Shown here: positions 24,257 to 33,060 of the stretch, in pieces
Layout of the letters: the number at the start of each line of letters is the position of its first letter
Numbering within the stretch: the stretch's first letter is position 1
Assembly (NCBI RefSeq): GCF_004919105.1
Contig: NZ_STGK01000004.1
Coordinates: forward strand, 1-64,000
From: Nocardioides sp. GY 10113
Lineage (GTDB): Bacteria > Actinomycetota > Actinomycetes > Propionibacteriales > Nocardioidaceae
DNA length: 64,000 bases
Reading direction: 5' to 3'
Program-made: the position numbers and the translations under genes
The notes under the pieces: generated by a model
The model's database searches: none
Seen by the model: only the letters and a program-made list of their open reading frames with translations
What the model was told of the DNA's origin: nothing

Positions 24257-25169
24257 GACCACCACCGCTCCCGGTGAGCCGGGCCAGGTGCCGGCGCACC
24301 GGGACCTGAGCGAGGTCCCGCTGGCGCCGCCGAGCGCCAACAACGGGTTGATGGCGGTCTTCCAGCGCCGCTACCTGCTGCGGCTGCTGGTGCGCCGGGA
24401 GATCAACGCCCGCTACCAGGGGTCGTTCCTGGGGCTGCTGTGGTCCTACATCAACCCGCTCGCGCAGTTCTTCGTCTACTGGGCCGTCATCGGCGGGATC
24501 CTCCAGCTGCACAAGCAGGTGGAGAACTTCCCGATCCACATGTTCGCCGGCCTGGTGATCGTCCACTTCTTCACCGAGACGTTCTCGGCCGGGACCCGCT
24601 CGATCGTGCGGAACAAGTCGATCGTGGTGAAGATGCCGCTGCCACGGGAGATGTTCCCGGTGGCGACCATGCTGGTCTCGCTCTACCACGTGATCCCGCA
24701 GATCATCATCCTGACCCTTGCGTGCCTGGCGTACGGGTGGACGCCCGACCCGACCGGGATGGCGGCGATGCTGATCGCGATCGTCATGATCATGACCATC
24801 GGGACCGCGGTGGCGCTGGTGTTCAGCGTCGCCAACGTCTTCTTCCGGGACTTCGGCAACGTGGTCCAGGTGCTGCTGATGTTCGTGCGCTTCGGCGTGC
24901 CGATGATCTACCCCTACAGCATGGTCGACGATCGGTTCGGCGAGCTCGCCAAGTTCTACCTGCTCAATCCGCTGGCCGACGCGGTGCTGCTCTTCCAGCG
25001 CGCGTTCTGGGTCGGCACCACCTCGGACCCGGAGCACACGATCCAGACGGACCTGCCGCCGAACCTGCTGCTGATCGGGCTGGCCGCCTGCGTGGCGGGC
25101 ATGGTGATGCTGGTGATCGCCCAGGTGGTCTTCAGCCGGTTGGAGAACAAGATCCCGGAGCGGCTCTGA
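24249..25169 (+). CDS. ABC polysaccharide exporter permease (Wzm-type)
   Basis: 306 residues from ATG at 24249, starting 8 nt inside glfT2. After a cytosolic N-terminus it has the ABC-2/Wzm pattern: RRYLLRLLVRREINARYQGS immediately before the first membrane helix (LLWSYINPLAQFFVYWAVI), six membrane segments, and the KSIVVKMPLPREMFPV and VFFRDFGNVVQ loops. It should form the membrane channel, with the next gene, that flips or exports undecaprenyl/decaprenyl-linked galactan; mycobacterial Rv3783-Rv3781 is the known parallel. It shares one base with the ATPase start (TGATG). Confidence 0.93.
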
Positions 25170-25966
25170 TGACGACCTCGATCCAGCTGACCAACGTCAC
25201 GAAGAACTTCACGGTGCGCTACCACCGCACCTTCAAGCAGGTCACCGTGGCGAAGTCGCGCGGGCAGAAGGTCAGCGACACCTTCCGCGCCGTCGACGAC
25301 GTCTCGTTCACCATCGAGCAGGGCGAGTCGATCGGGCTCATGGGCCTCAACGGATCGGGCAAGAGCACGCTGCTGAAGATGATCAGCGGCGTGATGCGGC
25401 CCGACGCCGGCGAGGTGCTGACCCGCGGCCGGATCGCGGGCCTGATCGCGACCGGAGCCGGGTTCCACCCCCAGCTCACGGGCCGGGAGAACCTGATCCT
25501 GAACGCCGCGATCCTGGGCATGTCCGAGGCGGAGACCCGGCGCAAGTTCGACGAGATCGTCGAGTTCTCGGGGCTGGAGAAGAAGCTCGAGACCCAGGTC
25601 GGCCACTACTCCTCGGGGCAGAGCGCGCGCCTGGGCTTCTCCATCGCCATCCACGTCGACTCCGACATCTTCCTCGCCGACGAGGCGCTGGCGGTCGGCG
25701 ACCGCCCGTTCCGGCGCAAGTGCCTGGCGAAGATGCAGGAGGTGCGCGAGGGCGGCCGGACGCTGTTCTACGTCAGCCACTCCAGCGGCTCGGTGCGGAA
25801 GATGTGCGACCGGGTGATCGTCCTGGAGGAGGGCCGGGTCGGCTACGACGGCCCGACCGACGAGGGGCTGAAGTACCTGCGCTACGACGACGACATGAAC
25901 GACGGCCGGATCCTGTCCGAGGAGGACGAGGAAGAGGCCGAGGACCAGTACGGCGCCGACATCTGA
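25169..25966 (+). CDS. ABC polysaccharide exporter ATPase (Wzt-type)
   Basis: 265 residues from ATG at 25169. Walker A is GLNGSGKST, the signature is YSSGQSARLGFSIA, Walker B is DIFLADEALAVGD and the H-loop is YVSHSSG. The insertion FRAVDDVSFTIEQGES with a GAGFHPQLTGREN stretch is typical of the Wzt/TagH group that exports lipid-linked polysaccharides. There is no C-terminal carbohydrate-binding domain, so export probably does not depend on a modified chain end. The acidic tail (SEEDEEEAEDQYG) is unusual. It ends the galactan operon, 18 nt from the convergent sulfotransferase-like gene. Confidence 0.93.
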   Translation: MTTSIQLTNVTKNFTVRYHRTFKQVTVAKSRGQKVSDTFRAVDDVSFTIEQGESIGLMGLNGSGKSTLLKMISGVMRPDAGEVLTRGRIAGLIATGAGFHPQLTGRENLILNAAILGMSEAETRRKFDEIVEFSGLEKKLETQVGHYSSGQSARLGFSIAIHVDSDIFLADEALAVGDRPFRRKCLAKMQEVREGGRTLFYVSHSSGSVRKMCDRVIVLEEGRVGYDGPTDEGLKYLRYDDDMNDGRILSEEDEEEAEDQYGADI

Positions 25967-25984
25967 CGGTGCCCGGCCAGGGGC

Positions 25985-27199
25985 CTAGCGGCGCCGGAGC
26001 CGCCGGTAGCCGCGGAGCACCACCCGGCCGGTCCGGCGACGCTCCAGGGCACCCACCACCCGGGACCGGAAGCGGTGCCCGGCGGGGTGCCCGGCCTCGG
26101 CCAGCGCCCGTTCGGTCTCGGCCAGCCTGGTCCGGAGCCGCTCGACCTCGTGGCGGGCGTCGGCCGCCTCGGTGAGCAGCCGGCCGATGGCGTCCAGCGC
26201 CGCGTCGGCGACGGCCGCCTCGTCGGGGTGGTCGGGGTCGGGCCAGGGCGTGGCGTCGTCGCCGTCGACGGGGTCGGCGCCGCGCAGGTCGGCCAGGTCG
26301 CCCACGACGTGGTAGCCGCGGCGGCCCAGCTCCTCGATCCAGGCCTGCTCCCGTTCGTGGACCACGCCGCGCATCGACGCCGGCAGCGACAGGCGCGGGG
26401 AGCCCCGGCGCTGGGAGAGGGTCTGGTGTGCCAGCAGCTCGCGGACCAGCGGCCGGTAGTCCGGCGGCGGCAGCTGCGAGTTCATCGACAGGTTGATCCG
26501 GCGCACCAGCGCGGTCTCGGGCACGCCGAGCGACGGGTTGGACCGGTCGTTGCCCAGGTCCAGGTCGAGGCCGGCCAGGCCGAACGCCTCGGTGAAGCGC
26601 TGCCACAGCAGGCCCGGGTCCGAGCCCGGCGGCGGCACGGTGACCAGGTGCACCTGCTCGGGCGGAAGGTCGCCGGCCCAGCGGCCGAGGATGTCGGGGA
26701 GCTCCTGGACCCCCCAGAACCACGACGCGATCCGTCCTGCCCGCTCGGGCGCCGCGATCTGGCGCAGGAACTCCGCGTACCCGAGCTCGGCCCGGTGCTT
26801 GACGTTCTCCTGCCACTCCGCGGGGATCTGGCGGGTCAGGTCACGCGCCGAGACCAGCACGTGCACCTCGGCGCCGCGGTCGCGGCCGAGCGAGGTCAGC
26901 GCCCGCTCGACGTGCGCGCGCCCGGCGCGGGCCAGGATCTCGTGGCTGATGATGACGGTGTCCTGCTCGGACTCCGCCACCCTGCCGGCCAGCCGGTCCC
27001 AGGCGCCGACCGCTTCCCGCTCCAGCCCGCCCCAGGGCAGCTGCATCAGGTCGAGCGCGGCCAGGAAGTGCGCGTCGAACCGGTCGGCCGGGTAGAGGAT
27101 GCCGGCCCCGGCGAGGACCCGCTGGTTCCGGAACAGGACGTCCTGGAGGTACGAGGTCCCGGTCTTCGGCGTCCCGACGTGGAGCAGGATGCGGGTCAC
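25985..27199 (-). CDS. Sulfotransferase-like P-loop protein
   Basis: 404 residues from GTG at 27199. The N-terminus (RILLHVGTPKTGTSYLQ) is a 5'-phosphosulfate-binding loop of PAPS sulfotransferases, and VLVSARDLTRQIPAEWQ has the position and form of the 3'-phosphate-binding segment. About 70 C-terminal residues form a charged coiled-coil-like helix (EVERLRTRLAETERALAEAG) and an Arg-rich end. PAPS-dependent transfer to a sugar or lipid is the natural guess, but family members also have unknown reactions. It overlaps the preceding unknown gene by 4 nt and abuts the galactan exporter. Confidence 0.75.
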   Translation of the reverse strand: MTRILLHVGTPKTGTSYLQDVLFRNQRVLAGAGILYPADRFDAHFLAALDLMQLPWGGLEREAVGAWDRLAGRVAESEQDTVIISHEILARAGRAHVERALTSLGRDRGAEVHVLVSARDLTRQIPAEWQENVKHRAELGYAEFLRQIAAPERAGRIASWFWGVQELPDILGRWAGDLPPEQVHLVTVPPPGSDPGLLWQRFTEAFGLAGLDLDLGNDRSNPSLGVPETALVRRINLSMNSQLPPPDYRPLVRELLAHQTLSQRRGSPRLSLPASMRGVVHEREQAWIEELGRRGYHVVGDLADLRGADPVDGDDATPWPDPDHPDEAAVADAALDAIGRLLTEAADARHEVERLRTRLAETERALAEAGHPAGHRFRSRVVGALERRRTGRVVLRGYRRLRRR

Positions 27200-28413
27200 C
27201 AGGGATCTTCCTTCGGGTCGAGGAGCAGGTCGAGGGCCAGGGCCAGCACGGCATCCGGCGTGGGCTCTCGCAGGTCACGGTGGGGTGCCCCCGATGGCAC
27301 CAGCCGCTCGTGCGAGCCGAGCAGAGGGTAGCCCGCCCGCCTCAGGTGGGTGACCAGGTGGTCGGCATGCCGGGCCAGGTGCGAGCGCCAGGGGTCGGGC
27401 ACCGAGAGGGCCGGTGCGGACCCGCCGGGGTGTGCCGCGAGGCGGGGCACGAGGTGGTGAGCGAGCAGTCGACGACGCTCGGCCGCAGGCGTCAGGAGGC
27501 CGAGGGGGCGCCCGACCAGGCGGGTCAGCTCCAGGGCGTCCAGGCTCACCGCCGGCGGTGCCGGCGGCCGCTTGCCGCTGGGCAGCTGCGCGGGGTCCAG
27601 CACCACGACGGTGTTCGGTACGCCGACCCGGTCGGCGACGCGGCGGGCGTGCGCCGCGACGTCGAGCACCGGCGGCAGCCGGTCGGCGGTGATCCGGTCG
27701 CGCAGCCATCGGCCGAGGTCCATCCCCCCGCCGTCGACGGTCCGCGCCGCCCACGCGTGCGCGGCCAGCGTCCCGAGGTCGCCGGCCAGCAGGTAGGTGC
27801 GGCCGCCGGTCCGCGCGGCCCTGCCCCACCGGGGCGCGTGGTAGGCGAACTCGGTGGCCCAGGGGTCGCCGACGAAGCGCGGTGCGCGGCGCCAGCGGGC
27901 GGTGGGCGTGTGCGGCTCGCGCGGCGCTGCCCGGGTGATCACCTCCTCGGCCAGCAGACCCGCGGCGACCTTGAGGAGGTCCTCGGCGGGCAGCGTGGCA
28001 GGGTCGACCGGCGGTGGGCCGAACCCGTCGGTGGCGATGCCGACCAGCGGCAGGTCGCCGCGGCCACGGTCGGTGCTGCCGGCGCGCAGCACCCGGTCCG
28101 CCATGCCGGTCGGGAGCGGGCGACCGGCGGCGGCCAGGTTCAGTCGGCGCAGGAGCTCGAGCTGCTGCGCTCCGGGGAGGAACGGCAGCCGCCGCCCCGT
28201 GCCCGACGTCGCCGGGTGGTTCGCCGGGTGGTTCGTCGGGTGGTTCGTCGGGTGCTGTGCCGGGGTGTCCGAGGGCCCGGCCGCGAACCATGACCGCCAG
28301 GGAGTGGTCGACCCGTCGCGGAGGGCGAGCGCCCACTCCATCGCCGGGTCCGGCGGGCCGGGCGTCTCGGAGGCGCGCGCCGGCTCGGGGCTCGGTGGTA
28401 CGGGGTTGGGCAC
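27196..28413 (-). CDS. Unknown 405-residue protein coupled to a sulfotransferase-like gene
   Basis: 405 residues from GTG at 28413, supported by a TAGCCT -10 box 6 nt upstream. I do not recognise a family. The protein is soluble in appearance, with no signal peptide or membrane helix. Its N-terminal 75 residues are Pro-rich and contain NHPTNHPTNHPANHP encoded by a 12-bp repeat. The remaining 330 residues look globular (LVGIATDGFGPPP, VVVLDPAQLPSGKRPPA, ELTRLVGRPLGLLTP). Its stop overlaps the GTG of the sulfotransferase-like gene by 4 nt (GTGA), so the two are translated together and probably act together. Confidence 0.7.
   Translation of the reverse strand: MPNPVPPSPEPARASETPGPPDPAMEWALALRDGSTTPWRSWFAAGPSDTPAQHPTNHPTNHPANHPATSGTGRRLPFLPGAQQLELLRRLNLAAAGRPLPTGMADRVLRAGSTDRGRGDLPLVGIATDGFGPPPVDPATLPAEDLLKVAAGLLAEEVITRAAPREPHTPTARWRRAPRFVGDPWATEFAYHAPRWGRAARTGGRTYLLAGDLGTLAAHAWAARTVDGGGMDLGRWLRDRITADRLPPVLDVAAHARRVADRVGVPNTVVVLDPAQLPSGKRPPAPPAVSLDALELTRLVGRPLGLLTPAAERRRLLAHHLVPRLAAHPGGSAPALSVPDPWRSHLARHADHLVTHLRRAGYPLLGSHERLVPSGAPHRDLREPTPDAVLALALDLLLDPKEDPW
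28211..28258 (-). repeat. 12-bp minisatellite in the unknown gene
   Basis: Units of gccgggtggttc at 28211, 28223 and 28235 (the third differing at one base) and a diverged fourth at 28247, in frame, giving the Asn-His-Pro-Thr/Ala repeat. Confidence 0.85.
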
Positions 28414-28419
28414 CCGGAC

Positions 28420-28425
28420 AGGCTA
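28420..28425 (-). promoter_or_regulatory. -10 box of the unknown/sulfotransferase-like operon (leaderless)
   Basis: TAGCCT on the minus strand, 6 nt before GTG 28413. Confidence 0.5.
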
Positions 28426-28480
28426 TTGTGTGCGCCGTCCGTCCGCCCTCCGCAGGTCCTGCTTGAACAACCGAGGTCTG

Positions 28481-29755
28481 GTGCCCGAGCGTCACGTGGT
28501 CGTGCTCCACATCGGAGCCATGAAGACCGGAACCACCTATCTCCAGGGCAAGGCGTACGCGAACGCGGAGGCCCTGCTGGACAAGGGCGTCGAGCTGGCC
28601 GGCGAGACCTGGAGCCAGCAGATCTACGCGGTCCAGGAGCTGCTCGGCATGGGCGCCCGGGACCCCGACATCCGGGCCCGCAATGCCGGCGCCTGGGAGC
28701 GGCTGAGCACGCAGATGCGGACCAGCGAGCATCCGGTGAGCCTGCTCTCGATGGAGTTCCTCGCCTTCGCCGACCCGAGTCAGGCCCGGCGGGTGGTGGA
28801 CTCCCTGGAGGGCTGCGAGATCCGCGTGGTGATCACCGTGCGCGACACCGCGGCGGTGGTGCCTGCGCTGTGGCAGACCACGATCACCAGCGGCGGCACC
28901 ACCCCCTGGCCGAGGTTCCGGCGCCTGGTGCGGCTGGGCATGCGCGGCCGCGGCCGGGTGGCCGGTCTGCTGTCGCGGGTGGGCGTCGCCACGGCCAGCC
29001 GCTTCGCCGAGACCATCGACGTGCCGCGGATGCTGCGCGTCTGGTGCTCGGTGCTGCCCCCCGAGCAGGTGCACGTGGTGGTGGTGCCCGCGCCGGGCGC
29101 GCCCAAGGACCGGCTGTGGCACCAGTTCTGCGAGGTGCTGGACGTCGACGGCGCATCGTTCGCGGCGGAGCCGAAGGAGACCAACGAGTCGCTGGGCTAC
29201 CCGTCGGCCGAGCTGGTCCGGCGGGTCAACGCCGTGATCGAGCTGGAGCGGGTGCGCGACCACACGATCGTCAAGAACGACCTCGGGCTGAACAACCTCG
29301 GCACCCGGCGCAAGCGCGAGCGCCGCGCGCTGCTGGACCGGGCGACCCTCCGCGACGCGCTCGGCTGGAACCGCCGGATCCGGGATGCCGTCGAGCACCA
29401 CGGTGTCGTGGTCCACGGCGACCTGGCCGACCTCCCGGCGCCGGGGGAGGACGCTGCCCACGCGGTCGAGGACGAGCACGTCCCGCCGACCGAGGAGGAG
29501 CTGCTGGCGGCAGCGCGGCAGGGCGCCCGTCGGCTCCGCCGCACCGTACGGCGGCGCAGCCAGCGTCTGCTGCCGCGCCGGCGGCGTCGCCGGACCCGGC
29601 GCCGGATGCGGCGCCGGCTGCACGGCGTACCGGCCTGGCGTGGGGCCGCGGACCCGGTCGAGGCGGCCGTGGAGGACCTGGTGGTCTACCTCTCGGTGCT
29701 CGTGCGGCTGCGTCGCCGGCGGGAGCGGATCCGCCGCCGCCGGCGCGCCTCCTGA
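28481..29755 (+). CDS. Second sulfotransferase-like P-loop protein
   Basis: 424 residues from GTG at 28481, with CCGAGG 5 nt upstream. The start VVVLHIGAMKTGTTYLQ is a PAPS-type P-loop closely parallel to that of the gene at 25985, and VVITVRDTAAVVPALWQ matches its second motif, so the two are paralogues. The middle segment HVVVVPAPGAPKDRLWHQF is also shared in form (HLVTVPPPGSDPGLLWQRF in the other). The C-terminal 80 residues are strikingly Arg-rich. It is divergent from the unknown-sulfotransferase pair, forming one sulfotransferase-like island between the galactan exporter and the amidase. Confidence 0.75.
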   Translation: MPERHVVVLHIGAMKTGTTYLQGKAYANAEALLDKGVELAGETWSQQIYAVQELLGMGARDPDIRARNAGAWERLSTQMRTSEHPVSLLSMEFLAFADPSQARRVVDSLEGCEIRVVITVRDTAAVVPALWQTTITSGGTTPWPRFRRLVRLGMRGRGRVAGLLSRVGVATASRFAETIDVPRMLRVWCSVLPPEQVHVVVVPAPGAPKDRLWHQFCEVLDVDGASFAAEPKETNESLGYPSAELVRRVNAVIELERVRDHTIVKNDLGLNNLGTRRKRERRALLDRATLRDALGWNRRIRDAVEHHGVVVHGDLADLPAPGEDAAHAVEDEHVPPTEEELLAAARQGARRLRRTVRRRSQRLLPRRRRRRTRRRMRRRLHGVPAWRGAADPVEAAVEDLVVYLSVLVRLRRRRERIRRRRRAS

Positions 29756-29877
29756 CCGGCGTAGCGACGGTCGTCGGCCCGCGGTGATGCGCGCGGGTGG
29801 CCCGAGTCGGGACCTCGTCCCGACAATCCGCCGACAAGTTGACAATCCGTGATTTCGTCGGCGTGTCGAGTGGAAAT

Positions 29878-29889
29878 TACACGCGTGTA
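29878..29889. promoter_or_regulatory. 12-bp palindrome upstream of the amidase gene
   Basis: TACACGCGTGTA is a perfect palindrome in an AT-rich stretch about 93-104 bp before the amidase start, downstream of a TTGACA (29839-29844). GCGTGTA also occurs at the whiB promoter (37111). Probable regulator site; the binder is unknown. Confidence 0.4.
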
Positions 29890-29981
29890 GTTACTCACGA
29901 AAACTACCAAACTCCTGTGACTGCTGTGAAAGTTGCTCCTTGTGTGAATCCTTCCCCTCGCACAAACGGAGTTGATCTGCG

Positions 29982-32192
29982 ATGTTTTCCCCTGCCGTCG
30001 GCCGGGCCCGCAAGGGCCGGTTCATCGTCCTCTGCCAACAGCTGCTGACGCTCGCCGTCATCCTCGCCGTGCTCACGCCGGCCGCTCGTACCGTGACCAT
30101 GGACGTGCGCCCGGTTCCCGCGGGCGGCACCACCGCCGCGGAGGAGAAGACCGAGGGTGAGGTCGCCTACCTGCGGGCGGCGACGATCCCGACGCAGGTG
30201 GCCGCGGCCCCGGTGGACCCGGTGGTCAGCGAGTACGCGCTGACCGCCCCGAAGGGCGCCCGGCTGGCGCCGGGCGCGCTGCGTGCCTCGTCCCGCCGGA
30301 CCACCGGCGGCGGCAGCCGGATCGTCACCGACGCCCTGCCGGTGAGCGGCTACGGTGCCGTCGGCGTGACCTGGGCCCACGGGACGAAGGTCGCCGACGA
30401 CGCGATCGCCCTCAAGGCGCGCACCCGGACCGACGGCGAGTGGTCGGACTGGACCACCGTCGAGTACCACGACGAGCACGGCCCCGACGCCGACAGCGCC
30501 GAGGCCAAGCAGTCGCGTCCCGGCTCCGACCCGCTGCTGATCGGCGACGTCGACCGCGTCCAGGTGCAGATCGACACCACGAAGGCGGCCCCGTCCGACC
30601 TGAAGCTGGCCGTGATCGACCCCGGCACCGAGAAGAAGGTGGCCCAGGAGACGCCGGCCATCAACACCGCCGCCCTGGGTGGGACCGCCTCGGCTCGGGC
30701 CACCACGGCGCGCGCCACCGCCACCGACGACGGCACCGACGGGACGGAGGGCACCGACGGCGCGGACGGCGCCGAAGGGGCCGAGGGGGCCGACGAGGAG
30801 ACCGACGGCGCCGAGGGCGAGGGCGACGAGCTGGGCCTCGCGGTCGCCGCGACCACGCCGAAGCCGAAGATCTTCTCGCGGGCCCAGTGGGGAGCCGACG
30901 AGCGGCTGCGGGACAAGTCCTCGCTGCACTACTACGAGGTGCACGCCGGCTTCGTCCACCACACGGTGAACGCGAACAACTACACCCGTGCCGAGGTGCC
31001 GGGGATCATCCGCGGCATCTACGCGTACCACACCAGGTCCCGTGGCTGGAGCGACATCGGCTACAACTTCCTGGTCGACCGGTTCGGTCGGATCTGGGAG
31101 GGCCGCTACGGCGGCGTCGACCGGCCGGTGGTCGGCGCGCACACGCTGGGCTACAACGACGACTCCTTCGCGGCCTCCGCGATCGGCAACTACGAGACCG
31201 CCAAGCCCTCGTCGGCCATGATCAGCGCCTACGGCGCGCTGTTCGCCTGGAAGCTCTCCCTGCACGGGGTCGACGCCTCCTCGACCAGCCAGTACGTCAC
31301 CTCCCGGAACTTCGCGGCCATCAACGGCCACCGCGACGCCGGCTCCACCGCGTGCCCGGGCAAGTACCTGTACGCCAAGGTCGGCCGGATCCGCACCCTG
31401 GCGGCGCAGACCCAGGCCGGCTGGGACGGGCGCGACCTGGAGTCGAACCTGGCGCGGGGTCCGGTCTCCGACCTGGTGGTGCGCCGCGCGTCGGACGGTC
31501 GTGGCTTCATCCTCCCGCTGCGGCGGAAGGCGGACGGCACGGTGGCCCGCGGGCGCCGCGTCGACACCGGCATGGACCTCTCCACGGCCAAGGTGCTGCT
31601 CAACGCCGGCGACTGGGACCGCGACGGCTTCGGTGACTTCCTGACCCGTCGGGGCGAGAACCTCTACCTGTACCGGGGCGCCGGCAAGGGCACCTTCGAG
31701 GAGCCGGTGCTGCTCACCAGCAACCTCGGCGGGGTGCAGATGCTGGCGTCCGTCGGCGACGCGACCGGTGACGGCTACCCGGACCTGATGGGGCAGCCGC
31801 GCAAGGCGGACATGATGATCTACCCCGGCAAGGGCCTGGGCGGGCTCGGTACGCCGTACGTGGCGCACAGCGCGGTCTCCGGATCGCGTCACCTCGCCAT
31901 CGGTCGCTGGGACGCCGACGGCGCCCCGGACAGCCTGGTGCGCAACAGCGGCTCCCTCACCCTCTGGTACGGCAACGGGCCGGGTGGCTGGACCCACAGC
32001 AAGTCCCTCGGCTCGCCGCTGAGCGGCTACGACTGGTCGCTCGGGGTGTCCTCGGTGGACGGCGACGACCACGGCGACCTCATCCTGCGCCGTCGCGCCA
32101 CCCGCGAGCTGTTCCTGATGCCGACCACGGCCTCGGGGCTGGGCAAGCCGATCCGGATCGGGAAGGCGGCCGCCTACGACCTGGTCGGCTGA
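29982..32192 (+). CDS. Secreted N-acetylmuramoyl-L-alanine amidase with FG-GAP-like repeats
   Basis: 736 residues from ATG at 29982. A long signal sequence (RFIVLCQQLLTLAVILAVLTPAA) is followed by a beta domain, an acidic Gly/Asp/Glu linker (about 245-285) and an Amidase_2/PGRP domain: FSRAQWGADERL, VHAGFVHHTVNANNYT with the zinc His, GWSDIGYNFLVDRFG, and INGHRDAGSTACPG with the second His and Cys. About 200 C-terminal residues are VCBS/FG-GAP-like propeller blades (NAGDWDRDGFGDFLTR, VGDATGDGYPDLMG). It should cut the lactyl-L-alanine bond in peptidoglycan outside the cell. A 226-bp upstream region suggests regulated transcription. Confidence 0.93.
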   Translation: MFSPAVGRARKGRFIVLCQQLLTLAVILAVLTPAARTVTMDVRPVPAGGTTAAEEKTEGEVAYLRAATIPTQVAAAPVDPVVSEYALTAPKGARLAPGALRASSRRTTGGGSRIVTDALPVSGYGAVGVTWAHGTKVADDAIALKARTRTDGEWSDWTTVEYHDEHGPDADSAEAKQSRPGSDPLLIGDVDRVQVQIDTTKAAPSDLKLAVIDPGTEKKVAQETPAINTAALGGTASARATTARATATDDGTDGTEGTDGADGAEGAEGADEETDGAEGEGDELGLAVAATTPKPKIFSRAQWGADERLRDKSSLHYYEVHAGFVHHTVNANNYTRAEVPGIIRGIYAYHTRSRGWSDIGYNFLVDRFGRIWEGRYGGVDRPVVGAHTLGYNDDSFAASAIGNYETAKPSSAMISAYGALFAWKLSLHGVDASSTSQYVTSRNFAAINGHRDAGSTACPGKYLYAKVGRIRTLAAQTQAGWDGRDLESNLARGPVSDLVVRRASDGRGFILPLRRKADGTVARGRRVDTGMDLSTAKVLLNAGDWDRDGFGDFLTRRGENLYLYRGAGKGTFEEPVLLTSNLGGVQMLASVGDATGDGYPDLMGQPRKADMMIYPGKGLGGLGTPYVAHSAVSGSRHLAIGRWDADGAPDSLVRNSGSLTLWYGNGPGGWTHSKSLGSPLSGYDWSLGVSSVDGDDHGDLILRRRATRELFLMPTTASGLGKPIRIGKAAAYDLVG

Positions 32193-32221
32193 CCGAGGGA
32201 CCGCAGAGCAGTCCGGGTCGT

Positions 32222-32959
32222 TCAGACAGGGAAGCGAGCGGTCGCGCGCTCGGCGACGTACGTCGCCTCGAGCCGCGACTGCTCGGTCCGGGCGATCAGG
32301 ACCATCGAGCCGCCGTTCGCGAGCGGCTCGACGAAGGTCGCGACTCCTGGTGGGGAAGCCGGGTTCGCGACCGTCAGGAGGCGGCCGCCGCTGGGAAGCA
32401 GATCCCCGGCGGCGGCCGCTCTCCACATCTGCTCGTGGGTGGTGACCGTGCCAGCGAGATCGGTGGCCGGGTCCTCGCCGCCGGGCGGGTCCCAGGGGAT
32501 GAAGGCATCCGGCTGGGACCAGACCTCCACGCCCACGTCGTGCACGCCGGGCGGTACGCCGTCGCGGAACCGGACACCGAGCGGCAGCAGCGCGCAGGCC
32601 AGCACCACCCGCTCGTCCGCCTCCGGCGCCCAGCGCTCCAGCGTCTCGGGGCCGCAGACCACGGCCGCGGGGTCCTCCGCATCGCTGACCACCAGTCCCG
32701 CCGTCCAGGCGGCGCCGAGGAAGACCGTGGAGAGCCAGTGCGTCGGCAGGTCGATGCGCAGGAGGTCCCCGCGCTCCAGGCCCAGCTCGTCGACGAGCAG
32801 GGAGGCGCACTTGGCCACCCAGTTCGCGTAGGTGGTCACGGAGAGCTCGACCCGCTCGTCGGTCGCGTGGTCGTAGAAGGTGACCAGGGGGCGGCCGGGC
32901 TCGTGCCGCAGCCGCGCGGCCAGGACCTGGGCGAAGGTGGTGGGGGTGCCGGTGCTCAC
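32222..32959 (-). CDS. TIGR03089-family protein
   Basis: 245 residues from GTG at 32959 (TATCCT box 6 nt upstream). The sequence fits TIGR03089, an actinobacterial family resembling the N-terminal part of AMP-binding enzymes: LAARLRHEPGRPLVTFYDHATDERVELSVTTYANWVAK, then LLVDELGLERGDLLRIDLPTHW. Only about half an adenylating enzyme is present and no adenylation P-loop is seen, so catalysis is doubtful. In mycobacteria (Rv3268) it lies beside an LCP gene and the GDP-mannose genes; here it is divergent from manC with an inverted repeat between. Confidence 0.85.
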   Translation of the reverse strand: MSTGTPTTFAQVLAARLRHEPGRPLVTFYDHATDERVELSVTTYANWVAKCASLLVDELGLERGDLLRIDLPTHWLSTVFLGAAWTAGLVVSDAEDPAAVVCGPETLERWAPEADERVVLACALLPLGVRFRDGVPPGVHDVGVEVWSQPDAFIPWDPPGGEDPATDLAGTVTTHEQMWRAAAAGDLLPSGGRLLTVANPASPPGVATFVEPLANGGSMVLIARTEQSRLEATYVAERATARFPV

Positions 32960-32965
32960 GGGCCG

Positions 32966-32971
32966 AGGATA
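32966..32971 (-). promoter_or_regulatory. -10 box of the TIGR03089 gene (leaderless)
   Basis: TATCCT on the minus strand, 6 nt before GTG 32959. Confidence 0.5.
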
Positions 32972-33014
32972 GGCGGCAGGGACCCGACCCCCTGCGGGCC
33001 CCGTCGATGCTCTG

Positions 33015-33047
33015 GTGTCCCGGATGCGGATCCGAAGTCCGGGACAC
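33015..33047. promoter_or_regulatory. 33-bp inverted repeat abutting the manC promoter
   Basis: Arms GTGTCCCGGA (33015-33024) and TCCGGGACAC (33038-33047) are perfect complements around a 13-nt spacer that holds CGGATCCG. The right arm ends exactly where the manC -10 box begins, as an operator would. A second palindrome, ACACTAGTGT, covers 33044-33053. Confidence 0.55.
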
Positions 33048-33053
33048 TAGTGT
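33048..33053 (+). promoter_or_regulatory. -10 box of manC (leaderless)
   Basis: TAGTGT, 7 nt before ATG 33061. Confidence 0.5.
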
Positions 33054-33060
33054 GCCGCGC

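Noticed and set aside
29880..29981. c-di-AMP (ydaO-type) riboswitch before the amidase
   Set aside because: Such riboswitches precede wall hydrolases in actinobacteria, but the conserved core sequence is not present and the leader is too short.
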